A DNA stretch of 64,000 bases, taken from Pratylenchus scribneri (Eukaryota > Nematoda > Chromadorea > Rhabditida > Pratylenchidae). Position numbers and translations under genes: made by a program. Shown one piece after another: positions 56,554 through 64,000 of the stretch. The stretch's first letter is position 1. Every line of letters begins with the position of its first letter. Where the stretch lies: the NCBI GenBank assembly GCA_030063045.1, contig JAQSEB010000004.1, positions 496,001 through 560,000 of the forward strand. Reading direction: 5' to 3'. Below the pieces are notes generated by a model. It was not told the origin of the DNA. It made no database searches and saw only the letters and a list, made by a program, of their open reading frames with translations.

Positions 56554-58406
56554 TATAATTTAAATAAATTCAGCTAAATAATTCAAGCAATTCATCGTCC
56601 ATTCAAAATGATGGCAATTTTGTTGGGAGAAAGAAGGCATTTTGACGTGAATATAAAAATGATGTTGCCAACCCTTTTGAAAATAACACTGATTACATAT
56701 TCTTCCTCTTCCAAATGTCAAAATAACCCAAAAAATCCTCCGACTAATCTTCATAATGGATTCTAAACGTAATTTTCGGGTAATCCATTCCTCGAATTGT
56801 CCCCACGGGGCTTATCCATTCCATTTACAAATTCTTTTTTTCTCCATTTTTTGTCCTTTTCTTCTAAAGAAAATATAAAATAAAAAATCTCCGCATTCAA
56901 ATCCACCCTCAATTTGGCTCATGGCCCGAAGCGTTGAAGCGGAAGAGCATTAAGTTGGATGAATGAATTGTGGCCAAAAATGGGAGAGGCCAAAGATACT
57001 ATTTTGCCGCACCATTTACTCCCCATTCCAATTGCCCCTTTTAACACCCTCTTTTTGTACCAAATCGCACCCTCAAACCACCCTCTTTGCCCCGTTCCAT
57101 TTCCTTCCGTGAAAAATTTTTTTGGTACATGATTTTTGGCACAATTGTGATTGAGTCTTAAAAGTGGAAGAATATAGGAGGTTGCTCTCTTCCCCCGGGG
57201 GCATATTCACCGAATGCGGAGGAAAATATGAATAAAAAAGACGGACAACCAAATGAATGGGTGGAATGCGCCGGAGCAGAATTAATGCCCATTCAAACAT
57301 TTGACTGGACCAAAGTTGGGTGCCCAGACTCTGGATTGGCCTGAAGAAGCCGGGAATTTGTCCATCTTCGAGCAAATTTCTTCCTTCCCCATTTTTGTGC
57401 TTCCTCCGCCAACGCCTTCCTTCCTTCCTTCCCATCCAATTCTTCTTCAAATATTTGGCCATTTGCCCTTTGGTTTTGGTCTTTTCCATGAGTTTTTCCC
57501 TTCGCCCATTCCATCCTCCCCTCACTGATCTTTCCGTCCTCTTTCGCGCATTCCGTAAAATTGGCCTCGATTTGGCCATTCCTCTGGCCAATTTTATTGC
57601 CTCTTCCTTTTGGCCATTATCCTCCTTATTTTTTCTTGAATTTTCCCCAATTTCCTTCACTCTTTTTCTTTGCCTTTCGAATTCGTCCGTGTTGATTAAC
57701 TTTCAAAGGCGGAAGGGGGAACTCAAGTGCTCTCATCCATGTTCTTCTTCTACTTTGATGGGATAATTCTGAATAAAATTTGAGCGGCTGGCAAATTTGA
57801 TTTTCACTTCAGACAAAAAAGCTTTTTGCCTTCTGACATCGTCCCTCTGCCGTTCCCTCCTCCCTCACAAAACTATAATTTCTTGTAAATTCCCCCAAAT
57901 GCACTTTGTCCCCTCCTTCGATATTCAATTTCCATGATTTTCTGGCGCCCGAAAACATTTTCATTGGCCAATCTTTGCACGTGTGGGAACATTTTGTGGT
58001 GTTGAATTGAGGCCAATAAAGCGGACTTGGATTGTTTTTCTTTTTTGATTCCACATTTTATTGGGGCTCCCACCTCATTTCGATTCTTTCAATGTCCCCA
58101 AATTCCCGTGTCCTTCTCCTCCTTTCTCCTTTATCGCTTTTGCCGTTGTCCCATCCACTAGGCGCTGTCCTCCTCCCATTTTCGCCCTTTTCCTCCCTCA
58201 TTCCCGTGTCCCGACAAGCTTCGCGACCGACGGGAAAAAGGAAGTGAGGGAGGCTGAAAAAGGGGAATTCCTTTACTTTCCCTCATCCCCCCCCCCCCCT
58301 TTTGGCCCAACATTTCCGCCTCAAATTCAAATTTATCACTTTCATTGCCCACAAATTTGCCCAACAGCACTCTTCTTTTCTTTTGCTCCATCCACTTCAT
58401 CCAAAA
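56554..58406. other. intergenic, pyrimidine-rich, no recognisable gene
   Basis: Between AP-2 and acetylcholinesterase the plus strand becomes pyrimidine-rich (57.3-58.4 kb), giving stop-free frames on both strands (for example 195 codons on minus at 57073-57660) that show only Lys/Arg/Glu-rich composition and no domain. A 13-C run lies at 58287-58299. The acetylcholinesterase promoter is presumably here. Confidence 0.5.
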
Positions 58407-62632
<4,226 letters not shown>

Positions 62633-62794
62633 TATAAAAAAAATAGATTTCAATATTATATAATTAAATGAATTCAATCAATGTTCATCATAATCCAAAC
62701 TATTATTATAAAATAATATGTTCATTCCCTCAATTTCATTCAATCATCTCATCTCATTCTTACTTTCTCAATTCTTTAGGGTGAAAGGAACCAA

Positions 62795-64000
62795 TTTTAT
62801 ATAATTATGATATATTTTGATAGAAAATACAAAGAATTATGATATTTTTTGATAGAAAATACAAAGAATTATGATATTTTTTGATAGAAAATACAAAGAA
62901 TTATGATATTTTTTGATAGAAAATACAAAGAATTATGATATTTTTTGATAGAAAATACAAAGAATTATGATATTTTTTGATAGAAAATACAAAGAATTAT
63001 GATATATTTTGATAGAAAATACAAAGAATTATGATATTTTTTGATAGAAAATACAAAGAATTATGATATATTTTGATAGAAAATACAAAGAATTATGATA
63101 TTTTTTGATAGAAAATACAAAGAATTATGATATTTTTTGGTATAAAATACATAGAATTATGATATTTTTTGATAGAAAATACAAAGAATTATGATATATT
63201 TTGATAGAAAATACAAAGAATTATGATATTTTTTGATAGAAAATACAAAGAATTATGATATATTTTGATAGAAAATACAAAGAATTATGATATTTTTTGA
63301 TAGAAAATACAAAGAATTATGATATTTTTTGATAGAAAATACATAGAATTATGATATTTTTTGATATAAAATACATAGAATTATGATATTTTTTGATAGA
63401 AAATACAAAGAATTATGATATATTTTGATAGAAAATACAAAGAATTATGATATTTTTTGATAGAAAATACAAAGAATTATGATATATTTTGATAGAAAAT
63501 ACAAAGAATTATGATATTTTTTGATAGAAAATACAAAGAATTATGATATTTTTTGATAGAAAATACATAGAATTATGATATTTTTTGATAGAAAATACAT
63601 AGAATTATGATATTTTTTGATAGAAAATACATAGAATTATGATATTTTTTGATAGAAAATACATAGAATTATGATATTTTTTGATAGAAAATACAAAGAA
63701 TTATGATATTTTTTGATAGAAAATACATAGAATTATGATATTTTTTGATATAAAATACATAGAATTATGATATTTTTTGATAGAAAATACATAGAATTAT
63801 GATATTTTTTGATAGAAAATACAAAGAATTATGATATATTTTGATAGAAAATACAAAGAATTATGATATTTTTTGATAGAAAATACAAAGAATTATGATA
63901 TATTTTGATAGAAAATACATAGAATTATGATATTTTTTGATAGAAAATACAAAGAATTATGATATATTTTGATAGAAAATACAAAGAATTATGATATTTT
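62795..64000. repeat. 32-bp minisatellite, runs off the window end
   Basis: About 37 copies of a unit containing GAATTATGATATTTTTTGAT and AGAAAATACAAA, exactly 32 bp apart. Three alternating variants occur (TATTTTGAT, TACATAG, TATAAAAT). It begins about 160 bp after the acetylcholinesterase stop. Confidence 0.97.

Noticed and set aside
57073..57660. Long open frame of 195 codons on the minus strand
   Set aside because: It lies in a strand-skewed purine/pyrimidine tract where stops are rare by composition; a long frame is also open on the other strand, and the product is only Lys/Arg/Glu-rich with no domain.

Overview
This is eukaryotic DNA, almost certainly from a nematode and most likely a plant-parasitic tylenchid. 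Genes are broken into many small exons by very short introns (about 29 to 60 bp where no repeat has inserted), the DNA is AT-rich, and the gene set includes families typical of nematodes (a ground-like/GRL protein, a cal-5-like calmodulin, a DUF229 sulfatase, a UBC-17/BIRC6 relic). At least ten introns begin with GC instead of GT. As I recall, this habit is especially frequent in cyst nematodes (Globodera/Heterodera), so I lean that way, but the species is an inference.

Layout: a small secreted four-cysteine protein (1.6-1.9 kb, +); a 7TM receptor (2.3-3.9 kb, -); a calponin/transgelin-like muscle protein (6.1-7.6 kb, +) converging on a DUF229 sulfatase (7.7-11.5 kb, -); a degraded BIRC6/UBC-17-like pseudogene (14.6-16.8 kb, +); AMP deaminase (17.5-20.5 kb, +); a short Arg/Glu-rich helix protein (21.8-22.1 kb, -); a secreted CCC-repeat protein (24.7-25.5 kb, +); a four-EF-hand calmodulin-like protein (26.6-27.5 kb, +) converging on a ground-like protein (28.5-29.1 kb, -); a rhodopsin-like receptor (29.5-31.6 kb, -); CFAP36, a cilia protein (33.4-36.0 kb, +), converging on a bacterial-looking inositol/sugar transporter (36.1-38.5 kb, -); a transmembrane semaphorin (40.1-47.0 kb, -); a gene-poor 7 kb; an AP-2 transcription factor (54.0-56.6 kb, +); and a GPI-anchored acetylcholinesterase (58.4-62.6 kb, +). 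There is no operon or shared pathway: the genes are ordinary independent nematode genes, several of them neuronal or muscle-related (semaphorin, acetylcholinesterase, receptors, calponin).

The striking features are structural. At least five families of roughly 200-450 bp foldback (long inverted-repeat) elements are scattered through the window, 21 copies by my reading, about two thirds of them inside introns; the acetylcholinesterase gene alone carries three from three families. Seven tandem arrays are present (periods about 24, 25-26 at three separate loci, 32, 51/89 and 59 bp), two of them filling introns of the semaphorin and AP-2 genes. Other points of interest are the GC-AG introns, the horizontally-acquired-looking transporter, two lineage-specific secreted cysteine-rich proteins, and homopolymer-length frameshifts in two otherwise intact genes.
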